A DNA stretch of 64,000 nt from Magnolia sinica. Its lineage: Eukaryota; Streptophyta; Magnoliopsida; Magnoliales; Magnoliaceae. The stretch is from NCBI RefSeq assembly GCF_029962835.1, contig NC_080574.1, positions 24,712,001 to 24,776,000 of the forward strand. The letters run 5' to 3'. Shown here piece by piece: positions 1 through 12,051 of this stretch. The translations under genes and the position numbers were made by a program. Under the pieces are notes generated by a model. That model had not been told where the DNA came from, ran no database searches, and saw nothing but the letters and a program-made list of their open reading frames with translations. Positions within the stretch are counted from its first letter, which is position 1. Every line of letters begins with the position of its first letter.

Positions 1-840
1 AGTTCGAAGAACTAAGAAGTTTCTCGGATTAGGGATTTGAGAATTTGGGGTTTAGGGTTTAGATCGGTTCTCAAGATTTTGATCGAAGAAGGATTAGCCA
101 AAACTGGAAAATAAAAGGAAGAAAATTATTACCTTGAAGAAGTTGGAGGGGCACAAGAAGAAATTAGAAGAAGAAGATCAAGGGGAGAGAAGAAGCACCA
201 TTAGAGAGAAGAGAGGAAGGAGGCAACCAAAGGGTTTGTTTTTCATTAATCAATAGTTAAAATTCGAGTTTAGGGCTTTAGCCCACTTAAATAAGCAAAT
301 AAAGACATAAAATTACTAAAATACCCCTAGAATAAGCAAATAAAGACATAAAATTACTAAAAGACCCCTAACTAAGTCAAAAACACGCAAATAACATAAG
401 TACGGGAAAGTTTGGGCGCTCGGTCTTCTTTCTCCAATCTTCCTTCACATGTGTCTTCCCTGAGTGGGGTCTTCTATATGTCCAATCACATATGAAAGGT
501 CTTCAGCTCCTCAATAGTCGCCTATCCACAAAGACGACAGTTGTAGTTGGCGCTTTCTTCGTTGGTACACCTTGAATGCGCTTGTGTCCGCATCAAAATC
601 CTAGCTTCCAATCTTGAGTCTTCCTTCAATTAGGGAGATTTTTTAGGATTGTATCAAGGAGATGTTTGCAGCATGTTGGGCGATTCATGTCAACAACTTG
701 GATCAATGGACCACGGGCGCCACTTGTACCTACTACAAACCCATGTACAACACACATATGCTTGGCTCAAGGATCCTATAATTCCTCTTGAAATAAACTC
801 ATACATAATTTGATGCTGATTTGGTTCACGCAAGGCAATA
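1..840. other. Unassigned, purine-rich and AT-rich sequence
   Basis: No gene recognised. It holds telomere-like GGGTTTAGGGTTTAG at about 47-61, a GA-rich stretch at about 110-240 and a short tandem duplication (listed separately). The next exon of the PHD gene should lie here or beyond the window; I did not find its expected motif on the minus strand. Confidence 0.5.
290..371. repeat. 41-bp tandem duplication
   Basis: Two adjacent copies, 290-330 and 331-371, start AATAAGCAAATAAAGAC and end in ACCCCTA, with about two differences. Such close similarity suggests a recent slippage or unequal-crossover duplication. Confidence 0.85.
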
Positions 841-885
841 AAGAAGAAAAAGAAGAAGAAGAAGAAGAAGAAGAAGAAGAAGAAC
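841..885. repeat. (GAA)n microsatellite
   Basis: A run of AAG/GAA triplets followed by ACA triplets. Read on the minus strand it gives a meaningless poly-Phe or poly-Ser frame. Confidence 0.9.
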
Positions 886-1009
886 AACAACAACAACAAG
901 AAAAACATAAAAGATTCATTTCTGGAAGGAAATTTATTATAGAAATGTAGCCCAACACATTTAAGAATTCAAAAAAAAAGAGAGAGAGAGAGCTCATTAT
1001 AAAGCATAC

Positions 1010-4000
1010 CCCATCAGAATCGACATCGATGTCTTCTTCTATCAGCATCACAAGCTTTAAGCAATCACTACAGAAGCTCTTGTCCTCTTTGAAATGCACA
1101 AATTCAGCAGATCTGATACACGCTTTGCATACAGAGTTCGGACAGCAAAAGCATCGGAAATTTGAGCTTTTATTGCAGATGAAGCATGAATGCCGACCTA
1201 TCACATAAGAAGATCCATTGTAGTCCCTTTTTTCACAAGCATTTAAAAAAAAAAAAAAAAAAAAAAAATCTATATTGAATCAAGTAATAATAGACCAACA
1301 GTGGATCATCATAAAAAAAGCAGTGTAAACCTTCTCTAGTTGCCATTTATGGAAACTAAGAGTAGACTAGTCAATCTAGGAAAATAAATAAATGAGCATT
1401 ACTTTTTCAACTCAGCATGTCCATGCTCAGCCACACTGGAAAAGGAGACACGCTAAGAAGAGTGTTGGCATTGTGTGTCCTAAAAAGCCAATGATGATTG
1501 TTATAATCATGTATATTGATGACCACATGTGCATGGTTTTTCTATGGATGCTGTGATTAAATGTGTGGGAAACCCCAACTATCCAAGATTTTATGGGTTA
1601 AAGGGAGGGTTTCCTCTGGTTGTCCTAAGGGAAGGTGAGTTTGGACACAACGGCCATTGACCAAGGGTAAGTTTTCTTTTATGGACTCGCAACCCAAAAT
1701 CCATGAGCATAGTAGTGGAAGTAGGCAATGACGAGTAAAGGGCGGATTGGTCATTCTATGTGTGGAAACCAATGACAAGTTGGGATGGAAGGTCTCCACC
1801 ATTGAGCTAATGCCTAGGCCCTACCCACATAAGAGTGTGAGTGTTCACAAATGTGGGTTCTCATGTCTCAAGCCTGGCTGAGCACTTGCATTGGAAGATC
1901 GCATCAAGTCTCCAATTTGAGAGATCCGTCATGACCGGATCATATTAATTTGATCATGTACTAGCTTTGAGTTATCCTTAGACTTAACGTTTTCTTAGGA
2001 CTTCATGGTCCCAGTGTTGTGTGCTTTGGCTCACCCTGTGAGGCTACATTAGTGATCAACATACATGTATAGTTGGGTGCATTTAGGATACAATATAAGA
2101 AGCCCATAAGCTCCAATCCAAGATCCACTGGTTACTTCGAGGAACTAATTTGGGGCTTAGATCTTAGTTATTTGAGGTTTTCTAGTTGGGCTTGGCGCTT
2201 AGAAAGATTTTAATGTTTAATCGAAGGCTTTTAACCATTAAAATTGTTTTATCATACTTGATGGACATTTGATGGTTGAGATCTTACGGTCCATGTCTTA
2301 GGTGGACATAGGATGTTGGTGAAGAGTAGCTGCCATTTGATAGTGGAGGGATTTGGTCAATTTGGTGCATGGATAAGGTAGGCATGCAAACTTTTAATGG
2401 TGCAGAGCTTTGGTAGCATATAACAAAGTCTGTGAGGGTGAGGTGCACTATAACACGTGTTCACTTTGAAACCCTGGCTCCAACTTATAAACAAATCCTA
2501 TCCCAAGGAGGCAGAGCAAGAGAGAGACTTGGCTTCCACCCCTACGGGGTGTTTATTTTTTCAATTCCTTAGTAAATACCAGTAAATAGCTCATTATTGT
2601 TATTTATGTCCGTCTGAAAGCCAAGGGAAGGGGTATTTCTACCTTGAAACTAGGCCCAGAAATGGCTGATTTAAATCTGTGGGGTCTACCATGATGTACA
2701 TAACATATCCGCGCCGTCCATCCATTCTACCTGAACATTTTCAGGCATGAGCCCAAAAATGAGGCAGATCCAAAGCTCAAGTGGTCCACACCATAGGACA
2801 TCGTGATCGTAAAAGGTTTTTAACGGTAGGTGTTCAACCCACTATTTCGTGTGGTGTGGTCCACTTGAGCTTTGGATCTACCTCAATTTTGGATTCATGC
2901 ACTAAAATCATCCCGCAAAATGGATGGACGACGTGGATAAGCCACATATATCACAATGGGCCCCACATGAAATTCGCACCCTCAGTTTGAGTGTAAAAAA
3001 TGTCATTGTCAGCATAGAAAAAAGTGCAGGAATTACATTGTAATTAATCATTACCCCTTTATTGATGCGGACATCAGTGGTGCACCCTTTAGAGTGTACC
3101 AGATGAGGAGGCGTTGCCGACAGAGTACTAGAGTGGAGGAGTTGATGTGGATGGATGATGGGTCCATCAGACCCACTTTTTGACGCGCTACAAGTGCAGG
3201 AGCGGCATAACCGCACCCCGACCATAGATCCATGGGTCGGATTTCACAACCTACCAGACGGGTGTTTTAGTTTTAAACTTTTTTTGTTCTTTTTCTTGTT
3301 TCAGGGGCTTTATTGTAACTTTCTTTATTTTTCTTCTTTTTGGTATTTTTCTTGTTTCTAGGGGCTTTAGTGCACTTTTACCTTTTCCATTGCTTATATA
3401 TACGTTGTAAGAAACCCTATTTTGATTATTATTGAATGAATAGAAATTCGTCTCTTTTCTTCCTCTTTATTAAAGAGATTAGGGTTTCAGGATTGACCCT
3501 TGGGTATTGAGGATTCTACCCTGATTTTAGGTTTCCTTCTTTCTAGATCTTCGAGGTACAGGAAAAGGTAAGAATCATCTTCCTTCTTTTCTTTTGACGA
3601 CAAAAAGACCCGTATTTTCTTCATCTCGAACCCTTCGTTCTTCACCCCTTTCATTCCTCTCTAGATACCCCCTTTCTAGTTTGAACGGAAAAGAGGGATG
3701 GTTAGTGACTAGGATCAAATCCAAACTTGACCGTGGACTGACTTATGCTAGATCTGTGATATCTTCATATCCCTAGGTCCTCCCTTTTTATTGTTTGCGT
3801 GATCTTATGTTAAGGGGCATGATCCTAACGAAATAACCTCATCTTTGTGTTGAGATTTACCTAATCCCTTTAATTGAAAACGGTTAGTTAATTGGTGTAT
3901 TTATTTGAATATTCTTTAACCTAATTATACATGCATCTAGGGTTAGGTCATCACATGTCCCTGCATCATTTACATACATTTTCACATGGGGAAATTGAAA

Positions 4001-4089
4001 AACAGACACCCCCTTAGGGACATCTAGTGTGAGAGGGAGAGGAGCAAAAGAAAAGAGGAAGAAGAGAAGAGAAAAGGAGAAGAGAAGTG

Positions 4090-4124
<35 letters not shown>

Positions 4125-7100
4125 CACCCTCCTTCTGTCAAACGTTCCACACATGTGCACCCTTGATTAGGCATCTCTTAGGAGCCCACATCTAGCCCTA
4201 CCCTAAGCGTGTAGCAACTCTTTACTCACCTCTTCTCCAAGATAGATCCAGCGGACACTTCCTACTTATAAGAGCGTCATTAGCCTATTGCAGTGACCAA
4301 ACGGCATAAATCAAAGGTATGATTGTAATTATGGTTTTATGTTTTTTAAAACTTGAATAATATCTAGACGAGAATATTAAGTAGGTTATTTTTAAAATGT
4401 GCATTTTTTTAGAACCTTCATGCTACCATTGCTACTTGAAAATTCCACGACAAAGAGGATATATAGAAAGTTTTATGGAGCATCGGATTGGTTATCAACA
4501 TAATAAACTATATAAGCAAGGTCCCCTTTTGGTCATCAAATTGTTTATATGGTGGCCCTCGTGGTGGATGTGGAAATGCCAAAAAGAATTCCCCGTTGGA
4601 TGATCCTAAACGTTTGACTAGGACGAGGTTACGTGTTGACTATAGGTTGTAATTGTCCATTTTCATTGGATAGCTGGTTGTGTATCACTCTCTTGACTAG
4701 GCATAGACCCGAGATCGAGTCTTACTGCGGGTATTTGGTGCATGCTCTACCGAAAAAAGAAAGTTTGGTGCAAAAAATCATATGAAAAAGAGATCTTAGG
4801 GCATGGTCCATACCATGATAGGGTCCACCAAATCAACAATTAGGTTACTGAAAGGTGGGAATCAACTATGTAATCCCTGGCTTGAAAGGAAAAAACACCA
4901 TTTAATTTGATTCAGCATATCCTATTATAGTTCTACCAAGAAAATAAACATGTTTCAAGAAGCAAGGGAGGAGACTCCTTAAATATGTTCAAAGGGAACT
5001 TAAATGAATTAACTTCAGACAAAGAAAGCAACTGAACAAAGAAGGGAAGAGGCTTACTACAAATCCATCGATCATTTGTCTCTGGTTTCATAGGATCCAT
5101 GTCCACACATTCATGATGATAAGCTTTAAGACAATTCCTGACAACAGTTATGGTATGATAGTAAGATATGAGCATAATCTAAAAAGCAACACCATCCAAT
5201 GCTAATTATACTTCAACAGGAAGGTCAATGACATGAAACTCATTCCTCAGCGATTGAGAAGATAACAAATAAATGTTAAAGAATATAAGAATTGGCATGG
5301 ATAATGGGCAACTTGTGTCAATTTAACATTTATCATCCCACTATAACGTCAAAAATAATACAATCGAATTCATATCAAAATGTACTACGAGGACTAGATT
5401 GATTAAACAATACATCACATGACTTTTTTTATATAAAAAATCTGAACATTAAATCCGATCTCACCAGAATGTAAAGGCATCCTAGGAGCAGAGATTCTAT
5501 TGGAGTGGCAAACTATAGTAATTGGAAGCAGTGTTTTAAATAGCGAATAGCATGGACCATAGTGTTCATCCCTCCGAAGCGTGAAGCGTAAGCTACATAG
5601 CATGTAGCATAAGCTACACGCTACTTCTAGATTTTTAATCAAGGTTGGGCTTGGTAGCACCAATTTCATGACATTTTGCACCACATTATACATATTATGA
5701 AATTTACCAAAATTTCATGATATTTGGTGCAACCAAACGCAACCTTAAAGTAATAATACGAAAGAGCATTAATTAAAAATAAAGGTAAAGAAAGAGCTAC
5801 AAAACTTATTTAATATTGTTACTTGTATTACTTTTTACTATAAGCATTGGAAAGATTAACTAATTTTTATTGATAATAGAAAAATGTAACAAATCATTGA
5901 AAACATTAATTGCTTTTAATGTTGTCATGAAAATAACTTGTAATATGAGCTATGTAGCACGTAGTGTGTAACATGTGCAAATTATCATGTAGCGTAGGCA
6001 ACATGAGACTTAAGCTATTTTCATGAGCTACATAGCGTTAAGCTAAGCTACGCTACATAGCATGGCTATTTAAAACATTGGATGGAAGGGCTTCCATATA
6101 GCCTTCTCTTTCTCCTCAAGCTTCTTCTTTATTGTCTTCTCTTTGTTCTTTCTTTCCTTTTGGTTTTTTGGGTTAGCTATCCAAAGCGGCCTGTGTGGGT
6201 GACTAGGGGGCACTCATTGCGCCATGCCTTGGTAGTGTTGGATGTGGGTCATCGCAGGCCCACATTGTTCGACCCCTAGTAGGTGAGCCCCTATGTTACT
6301 TGCTTTGCTAGGCTGCCATAGGGAGCTATAGACCTTTCCTTTTTTGTCCGACTTTGTATGGCCTCCTTCAGGAGCTATTTCCTCTTTGGAAAAGTCTCCT
6401 AAGCCAACTCTATCTCTCTGTCTTCCTTCCCTACCTATATGTATTCACAAGGAGGTTCATGGCACTCTATGCAACCCTAAAAGCCATCTCTATGAGAGAG
6501 AAAAGTGAGAGAGCAAGAGAAACAAGAGAGAGAGAGAAAGTGTGACCTGCTTACTAGCAATCTCATCCATTTATCACGGCCATTTTTCATCCAATTGCCA
6601 TATATGCCATCAGATTTGAGGGGTGGAGATCATCTCTCCTTCCCATTGTGGTCAGATGGTGAATCATTGGAACACTCCACCATTTTAGCTTTGCATTGTG
6701 GTTTGATTCTCAGATCATTGTAGTAGCTGCACAGATAGGGAGGGGTTTCAATGGGTCAGGTGCACCCAATGGGTACCCGAGCCCGGCCCGACACAGGCCG
6801 GATATGCTTGTAGCCAAATTGGTGGGGGTTTGGTATTTTTTTGAGCTCGATTAATAATTGGGCCAGGTGTTGGTATACCCCAATCCAACCTAAACCCATT
6901 TATATGCTCTCTGTGTGTACGTGTATTTGTAAATCTTGTCAAATAATCCCAACCATCCAACCATCATGTCGCTTCATATATTTAAAATAATGGATGGTCT
7001 AAATCAGACCTACTAATGATCAGATTTTATCAGAAACTGAGAAGTGAGAAATTCTACATGTGATATACACTAACTGAAAATTAAACTGCTGAAATCGTGG

Positions 7101-10100
7101 AATACACTATAAATAAGTCGCAATCCTGAAGTCAGATTTATTTTTTGAGCAATCTTCACCTCTCGTTTGTAGATACATTATGCAGGAATAGGACCATTCG
7201 ATTATTTTCATTTCAATTGTTCAATAAATATCCAACAATGGGATAGTTAAGTGATCAAGTTGTTGTTGGTTTATGATATATCTTGATTGGGACCTACAAC
7301 TTGGATGTGAGTTACTTGAATGCCACATGTACAATTTCTCAGTGACTGTAACATCCATAAACTCATGGTGTGATTGTTTTTTAAATCTGAAATCATAGAT
7401 GGGTACCCAATTCCCTAATGGGTACAGGTGTGGTTGCCCATTTCAGACTTGTCATGGGTATGGATATGGGTATGGGTGCAATATGCATTAGGGGGTATGG
7501 GTATGAGTATGGGTATAGGTGCAGTATGCATTAGTGGGTATGAGTATGGGTATAGGTGTAGTATGCATTAGTGGGTATGGGTATGGGTAACCCTACAGCC
7601 AGCAGGTTAACACCCCTAGGCACACAAATCGAAATGCTTACACTACATGATTTGCACCACACCAACAGGCTGTCTTCCCTCTGTTGTAGTTTCGCTTTTG
7701 TTTCGCTATCGAATAATAATAAATTTGTAGCTATCATTCAAGAGAAAAATCTGGACATTAATAAAAGAAATTGAAACATGAAAAATAAATAAGAATGGGC
7801 ACAACATCTATATACTAACATTCCACATCAAATTTTGGTGACTTTATCACATTTCTTGGCATATGTACACAACGATTAACTGATTGAGCATTTGTACCAA
7901 TTAAACGTTGGAAAGAAGTCTGTGAATATATGTCACCTACTATCCTTTCCATCTCCCTTCAATCCACAAGAGAAGACTAAATCTAAAAGCATCAACAATC
8001 TTGAAACAATCCCACTTCCTTTTCTTTCTTTCTTTCTTTTTTCTTTTTTCTAATTTTTTATTGTGTGTGGTATTTATGTTTCTAATGAGATCCAAATGAA
8101 TTACAGGATGAATTATGAAGTTGTAGGACTTTGGTAACATTGTCCATAGCAATTATTCTGTGTATCTTAAAGACATTGATGCCAAGATATGCATGTACTG
8201 CACAAGGACTGAGGGACTGATATGCAATAATATAACCTCTCTAGATTCAAAGTTGTGGGTGGTTGCAGCTACTTCCAAGGTTCAAAGTATGCTTGTTCAG
8301 AATCTTACTATATCTGTAATCCAATGGTCTAAGGGGTTAGAATCTTACTATATGCGGCAGGGCTGCCAGAACAATGGTTTGGATCACTGAATTATAGGCC
8401 GCAAACCATTCGTGGCCTGACACATCAGGACCTGGAGTTGTCTTTTTTATGAACCTACCTGACTTAATGATTCAGTTCCAAATTTCTTTTGAATGGGACT
8501 GAGGGCCTGTTTGGTGCTCACAAGGATTAAAAAACCCTCAGTGATGGACAACCTATGATGGGGTTTGCCATAGTGTAAATCTAACGACACATAGCCCATT
8601 CACTCTTTCTTTTACCGCTTTCATGACTCAAAAAAAAATTGAAAAGGAGTTGGAGTTGAAGTGAGTCACAAGCAAATGAAACAAGTGAAGTCATGCAGGG
8701 GATGCAATTCGAGCTTCATTACTGAAGACTCCAAGCATAGGAACAAGGGGAGGATAGAATGCTCGGACCGAACTTACAGAACTTTAGTCATGCCAGAACT
8801 TTGTGCAGAGGCCCACCTTTCATTGATCCAGACCATCAATCTAGTGAGCCCCATCATGGATAGGCAATGCTCCGAAAGCTCCTCTGGTGGACAATTCTCA
8901 ACATCAAATTGTTGTTCTGAAAATGGATGGTTAAACTACGACACAACCAACAAAATGAAATGGAAAAAAGTCCACCAACTGATGGCTGGAATGTCCAATG
9001 GTGGATATTCTTGGCCCATCGCCAGGGGCGGCTCAACATTTTTGGGGGCCTTAGGCAAGTCATAAAAATGAGGCTTTTTAGTTTTTTTTTTTTTAAAAAA
9101 AAAATTAATAAATTCAAAATTAAACCATAAATTTGCCTCTTGCCTTTTTAGATGCAAAATTACTAATTAAACTTTTGTATTCAAGTTTACCCAATAAATC
9201 AGTTTCGATAGATAAAATTGCTAAACCGTTTAATCTATCTTGAGACATAATTGTTCGTAAATAATTTTTTATAATCTTCAGTTTTGAAAAACTTCTTTCT
9301 GCAGATGCAACTGTAACAGGTATGGTAAGCAGTATTCTATATGCAATAAAACAATTTGGAAAACAATCTACTTCTTTTATTAGATTAAGTATTTTGAGAT
9401 TGTACTAAACTTTCTATTCTCCTTTTTTTCTTGAGTTTTTCATATCCAGAAGCATATTTTCTACCAGTCAATTTAAAGATTAACAAGTTGACACAAATAA
9501 GGAATAATAATAATAGATAAACAAAAGCTAATTGATATAAATAATAAATTGAAAAATAAATTCTTGAACGATACAACCTGACGAATCCTAGATTTGTTGA
9601 AGCAACAACAACCGACGGATCAAGACTCTAAGAAGCTGATTTGCCGATTATTTGAGAAGTTGTTTTGCAGATATTGTTTAGCAAAAAAGTAGGAAATACT
9701 TTGAGATTGAGAAGCTGCTTTGCTTAGCAAAAAAGTCGGTTGTGTTGTGCGATTGTTTTGCTGTTTAGCAAAAAGAACAATCCACTACTAATAATCTAAT
9801 TAGACATTGGTGTGCCATTGTACCGTTAGAAAAATGAAGTTAGAATTTAATTTAGAAAAATGACGTTAGAATTTAATTTTTTGAGAACTTAATTAGCAAT
9901 AAAGTAGGTAGTTGTGGTCCTAGGTTTTAGGAGAAGAATTTATTGGGAATGATGCTATTATTTTGAAAAGAGACGATAGAGTTAGACTGTTATTATTGAT
10001 AGTGCTAGTTTCTAGGATTTGTTTTTTATTTTCAATTTCAAATTTGTAAACTAATTTTTAGATGTTCCTATTTTGTAGGCCTTTCAATAAGTTTTATTTC

Positions 10101-10850
10101 AAAAAATTTAGGCTTTTTTTCTTCTTCTTAATTTTAATTTTGCTATAATATAGGACCTTCATAATTAAGAAATTTTAATTTTGCTATAATATAGGGCCTT
10201 CATAATTAGGGGGCCTTAGGCGATTGCCTCACCTGCCTACCCCTCAGAGCCGCCCCTGCCCATCGCCCATCCCTATTGGGAACCACTAGATGAGAACTCT
10301 GGATCACCTGAAGATGGGCCCTACCAGAATGATCAGTTCAAACAGCAGTCCGACCTACATAGAATGCTGCCCCGAGCAAAAAGCCACTTGTCTAGGCCAA
10401 GCATGGTAAATGTCATTAGAACAAGACCCAAGGAAAGAGCTTCAAAACTCCAATTTTCCCAGAAAAGAAAGAGCCAGCTTCCTAATAAATCCAAGAAAAC
10501 TTAAACTAGAGAAGCCTCTCATATTCTAAATGGAAAACAACAACAACATGCAAATCAAGAAGCCATTTAGAGCATTTGCATGAAAAACGTATTCAATATC
10601 AAACGACTTCTCACACCAATTCTGCAAAAGCTCATTCACAGAAAGAGCAAAAATAATGCAAGCAAACAAAGCACCAAAGCATGAAAAAATAAAAAAAATA
10701 ATAATAACTACAGGTGTTCTGCAAAATCAGAAGCATTGAAACTCACTGGTATTCACAGACGACCAGCAATCCACCATCTTTGCAGGTGAAGCAATAATCC
10801 TCTGCAACCTCTTCCTTCCTTCTCCTACGCCTCTTCCTAGCCCTCTTCAT
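1010..10850 (-). CDS. PHD-type zinc-finger protein, NERD/At5g08430-like (5' part, incomplete)
   Basis: Three exons on the minus strand join in frame: 10850-10747, 5137-5058 and 1197-1010, all with GT/AG borders, giving 124 residues. The start ATG is preceded by an in-frame TAG 18 bases upstream. Residues 2-12 are a basic run ([11 protein letters not shown]) that could be a nuclear localisation signal. Next comes a PHD-like finger: CFTCKDGG (C20, C23), C32, then CLKAYHHEC (C37 to C45) and WIC (C61). A second cysteine-rich block follows, [15 protein letters not shown] through FCSDCLK, ending [12 protein letters not shown]. This arrangement matches plant NERD / zinc-finger CCCH 19/44-type proteins, which normally continue with SWIB, Plus-3 and often GYF domains and act in the nucleus in chromatin or RNA-directed silencing. 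None of those domains is visible here, so the gene must continue past the left edge or into an exon I could not find. The introns are about 3.9 and 5.6 kb and packed with transposons. The family call is from recognition of the motifs, not a search. Confidence 0.8.
1198..2678. other. Intron sequence, nothing recognised
   Basis: Part of the long intron of the PHD gene. A poly-A run lies at about 1243-1268. The rest is unique-looking sequence without a convincing coding frame, RNA gene or terminal repeats. Confidence 0.5.
2679..2968. mobile_element. Foldback MITE of the GTGGGCCCACC family
   Basis: The element is nearly palindromic. It opens TGTGGGGTCTACCATGATGT and closes with the inverse, ending TCACAATGGGCCCCACA. 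The arms carry the paired blocks CCGTCCATCC / GGATGGACG and GAGGCAGATCCAAAGC / GCTTTGGATCTACCTC. It has no coding capacity and lies in the PHD-gene intron. The family recurs many times in this window. Confidence 0.75.
3270..3780 (+). mobile_element. Possible LTR-derived fragment
   Basis: A polypyrimidine stretch, a TATATATA box near 3397, and an AAACCCTA...TGAATGAATAGAAATTC passage followed by T-rich sequence look like the promoter and R region of a plant LTR. No partner LTR, primer site or coding part was found, so it is at most a fossil solo LTR. Confidence 0.3.
4092..4121. repeat. (GA)n microsatellite
   Basis: An uninterrupted AG dinucleotide run inside a wider GA-rich tract (about 4030-4121). 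Confidence 0.9.
4660..4756 (+). mobile_element. Possible tRNA-derived SINE remnant
   Basis: GATAGCTGGTTGTG resembles a pol III A box, and GAGATCGAGTCTT about 40 bases later resembles a B box, as in plant SINEs. Box matches are imperfect and no target duplication was found. Confidence 0.35.
5529..6080. mobile_element. hAT-type MITE with nested MITE
   Basis: Inverted ends CAGTGTTTTAAATAGC and GCTATTTAAAACATTG differ at one base. Flanks ATTGGAAG and GATGGAAG match at 6 of 8 bases, fitting the 8-bp target duplication of hAT elements. The inner arms carry repeated AGCTACATAGC-like words. No transposase is encoded. A smaller MITE lies inside at 5641-5746. The element sits in the large PHD-gene intron. 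Confidence 0.7.
5641..5746. mobile_element. Small foldback MITE (about 106 bp)
   Basis: It opens AAGGTTGGGCTTGGTAGCAC and closes GGTGCAACCAAACGCAACCTT minus one base, an imperfect inverted repeat. The TTTCATGA / TCATGAAA words pair internally. A related copy lies at 54696-54796. Confidence 0.55.
6089..7440. other. Intron sequence, nothing recognised
   Basis: Within the PHD-gene intron. It includes a GA-rich patch near 6500-6540 and a GGGTACCCGAGCCCGGCCCG patch near 6770. No gene, RNA or complete element seen. Confidence 0.45.
7453..7595. repeat. Minisatellite of GGGTATGGGTAT units
   Basis: About three copies of a unit of roughly 45-50 bp, each made of GGGTATGGGTATGAGTATGG-type hexamers followed by GTATGCATTAG. 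Confidence 0.7.
7600..9014. other. Intron sequence, no gene recognised
   Basis: Pyrimidine-rich at 8020-8060. Several short open frames exist but none resembles a known protein. Part of it (8770-9014) contains wording typical of local repeats (GAGCCCCATCATGG). Confidence 0.45.
9023..10258 (-). mobile_element. hAT transposon, internally deleted, with transposase remnant
   Basis: Perfect 12-bp inverted ends CAGGGGCGGCTC / GAGCCGCCCCTG are flanked by a perfect 8-bp target duplication CCCATCGC (9015-9022 and 10259-10266). On the minus strand about 9405-9130 translates to a hAT C-terminal dimerisation region, including [18 protein letters not shown] and [15 protein letters not shown], as in plant TTF/ZMYM1-like hAT transposases. 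The first two thirds of a transposase are missing, so the copy cannot be autonomous. It lies in the first intron of the PHD gene. The intact target duplication suggests a moderately young insertion. Confidence 0.88.
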
Positions 10851-10939
10851 CAGAGAACTTCTCTACTCCGAAATAAAATTTAAAAAAAAAAATTCCTACA
10901 AGTCTTCTTCAAGCTCTGATGATGAAAAGCTCCAATTAC

Positions 10940-11450
10940 CAAAAACCCACCTCACAAGACAAGCCAAAAACCATTTTCAGCCCTGGTTTTGAAGAACTGA
11001 GCAATCATTATGCAGTCTAAGAGCAGAGGAAAGGTCGGATTGAAGTATTCTCAAAAACCCATCTCAGCATAAACGCAAAAAACCCATTTTAATCACTGGT
11101 TTTGAATTAATGTGATACAGAAATACAGAAAAAAGAGTAGAAGAAGACATGGACTGAAGGCTGCTCAAAACCCATACCAGAAAGGGCAAAAATGTCAAAG
11201 AAGAAGGAGAAGAAGTTGATTTCTACTCTAGACAGGAACTTCTCTACCAGAATGCAGACAGAAAGCAGTAGAAAATGCTTGGATTGAATGGTTCTTTAAA
11301 AGAACCATCTCATGAAAAAACCCAAACAAGCCCCTGATTTTTAGCTAGAATTTCTGCCAAATTGCAGGCATGGGGAGATTGGGGCACTGAAACAAATGGA
11401 TTTCCGTAAATACCCATCTCAGTAAAAATTACATACTAGAAAATCTATTT
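10940..11450. repeat. Degenerate repeats upstream of the PHD gene
   Basis: Four or five loose repeats of an AAAACCCATCTCA...CCCTGGTTTTGAA theme, spaced about 100 bases, occupy the region just upstream of the ATG at 10850. This is where the promoter and 5' leader of the PHD gene should be. No clear TATA box recognised. Confidence 0.5.
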
Positions 11451-11501
11451 CTACAGAATTCAAGTAAAAATCTGTCCCCCAATACAAGGAAACATTGGAG
11501 T

Positions 11502-12051
11502 TCGGATTGGAAGAGGATTCCGCGGTGTGCCACACACCACCGACCTCCGTGGTGTGTTGACGTCACCAATTTCTGTGGGCCCACCATACATCTGTTATAT
11601 CCACACCGTCCATCCATTTTAAGATATCTAGCTAAATAGGAGGCAGATCTAAACCTCAGGTGGACCACACCACAAAAATCAGTGGGGACAATGATTCTCA
11701 CCGTTAAAACCTTCTTAAGTCCCACGTTGGTTTTTATTTGCCATCCAATATGTTTATTAGGTCACGCGGACCTGGATGAAGGGAAAAAAAACAAATATCA
11801 TATTGATCACTTCTACGACCCCAATAAGTTTTCAATGCCAGACATTCAATCCTCACTGCTTTCTTTGATCCGGTCGCTTGAGCTTTGGACCTGTCCTATT
11901 TTTGGGCTCAAGCCCTAAACCGATCTCACCAAATGAACGAATGGCTGGGATATGTGACATACGTAATAGTGGGGCCTACATAACGTGGTGACGTCAACAC
12001 ACCTCGGAGGTCAGTGGTGTGTTGACACCACGCAATCCGCTTCCGGATTGG
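11502..12051. mobile_element. Long-TIR Mutator-like MITE with TGACGTCA near both ends
   Basis: The ends form an imperfect inverted repeat of about 85 bases: CGGATTGGAAGAGGATTCCG at the left against the inverse of AATCCGCTTCCGGATTG at the right, each followed inwards by GGTGTGTTGACGTCACC or its inverse and the GTGGGCCCACC core. TGACGTCA occurs at 11558-11565 and 11989-11996. No open frame of note. It is the most complete copy of its family here. Confidence 0.75.

Noticed and set aside
733-840. Possible next PHD-gene exon (minus strand, QIMYEF text)
   Set aside because: Only three residues resemble the expected YEFLF segment; the remainder does not fit and splice signals are poor.
690-908. Minus-strand frame with a long poly-Phe run
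   Set aside because: Translation of the (GAA)n microsatellite; the rest has no domain.
1557-1802. Minus-strand frame of 81 codons
   Set aside because: No recognisable domain, intronic position, composition of random sequence.
8661-9065. Plus-strand frame of 134 codons
   Set aside because: It runs into the hAT terminal repeat and has no family resemblance; chance frame in intron DNA.
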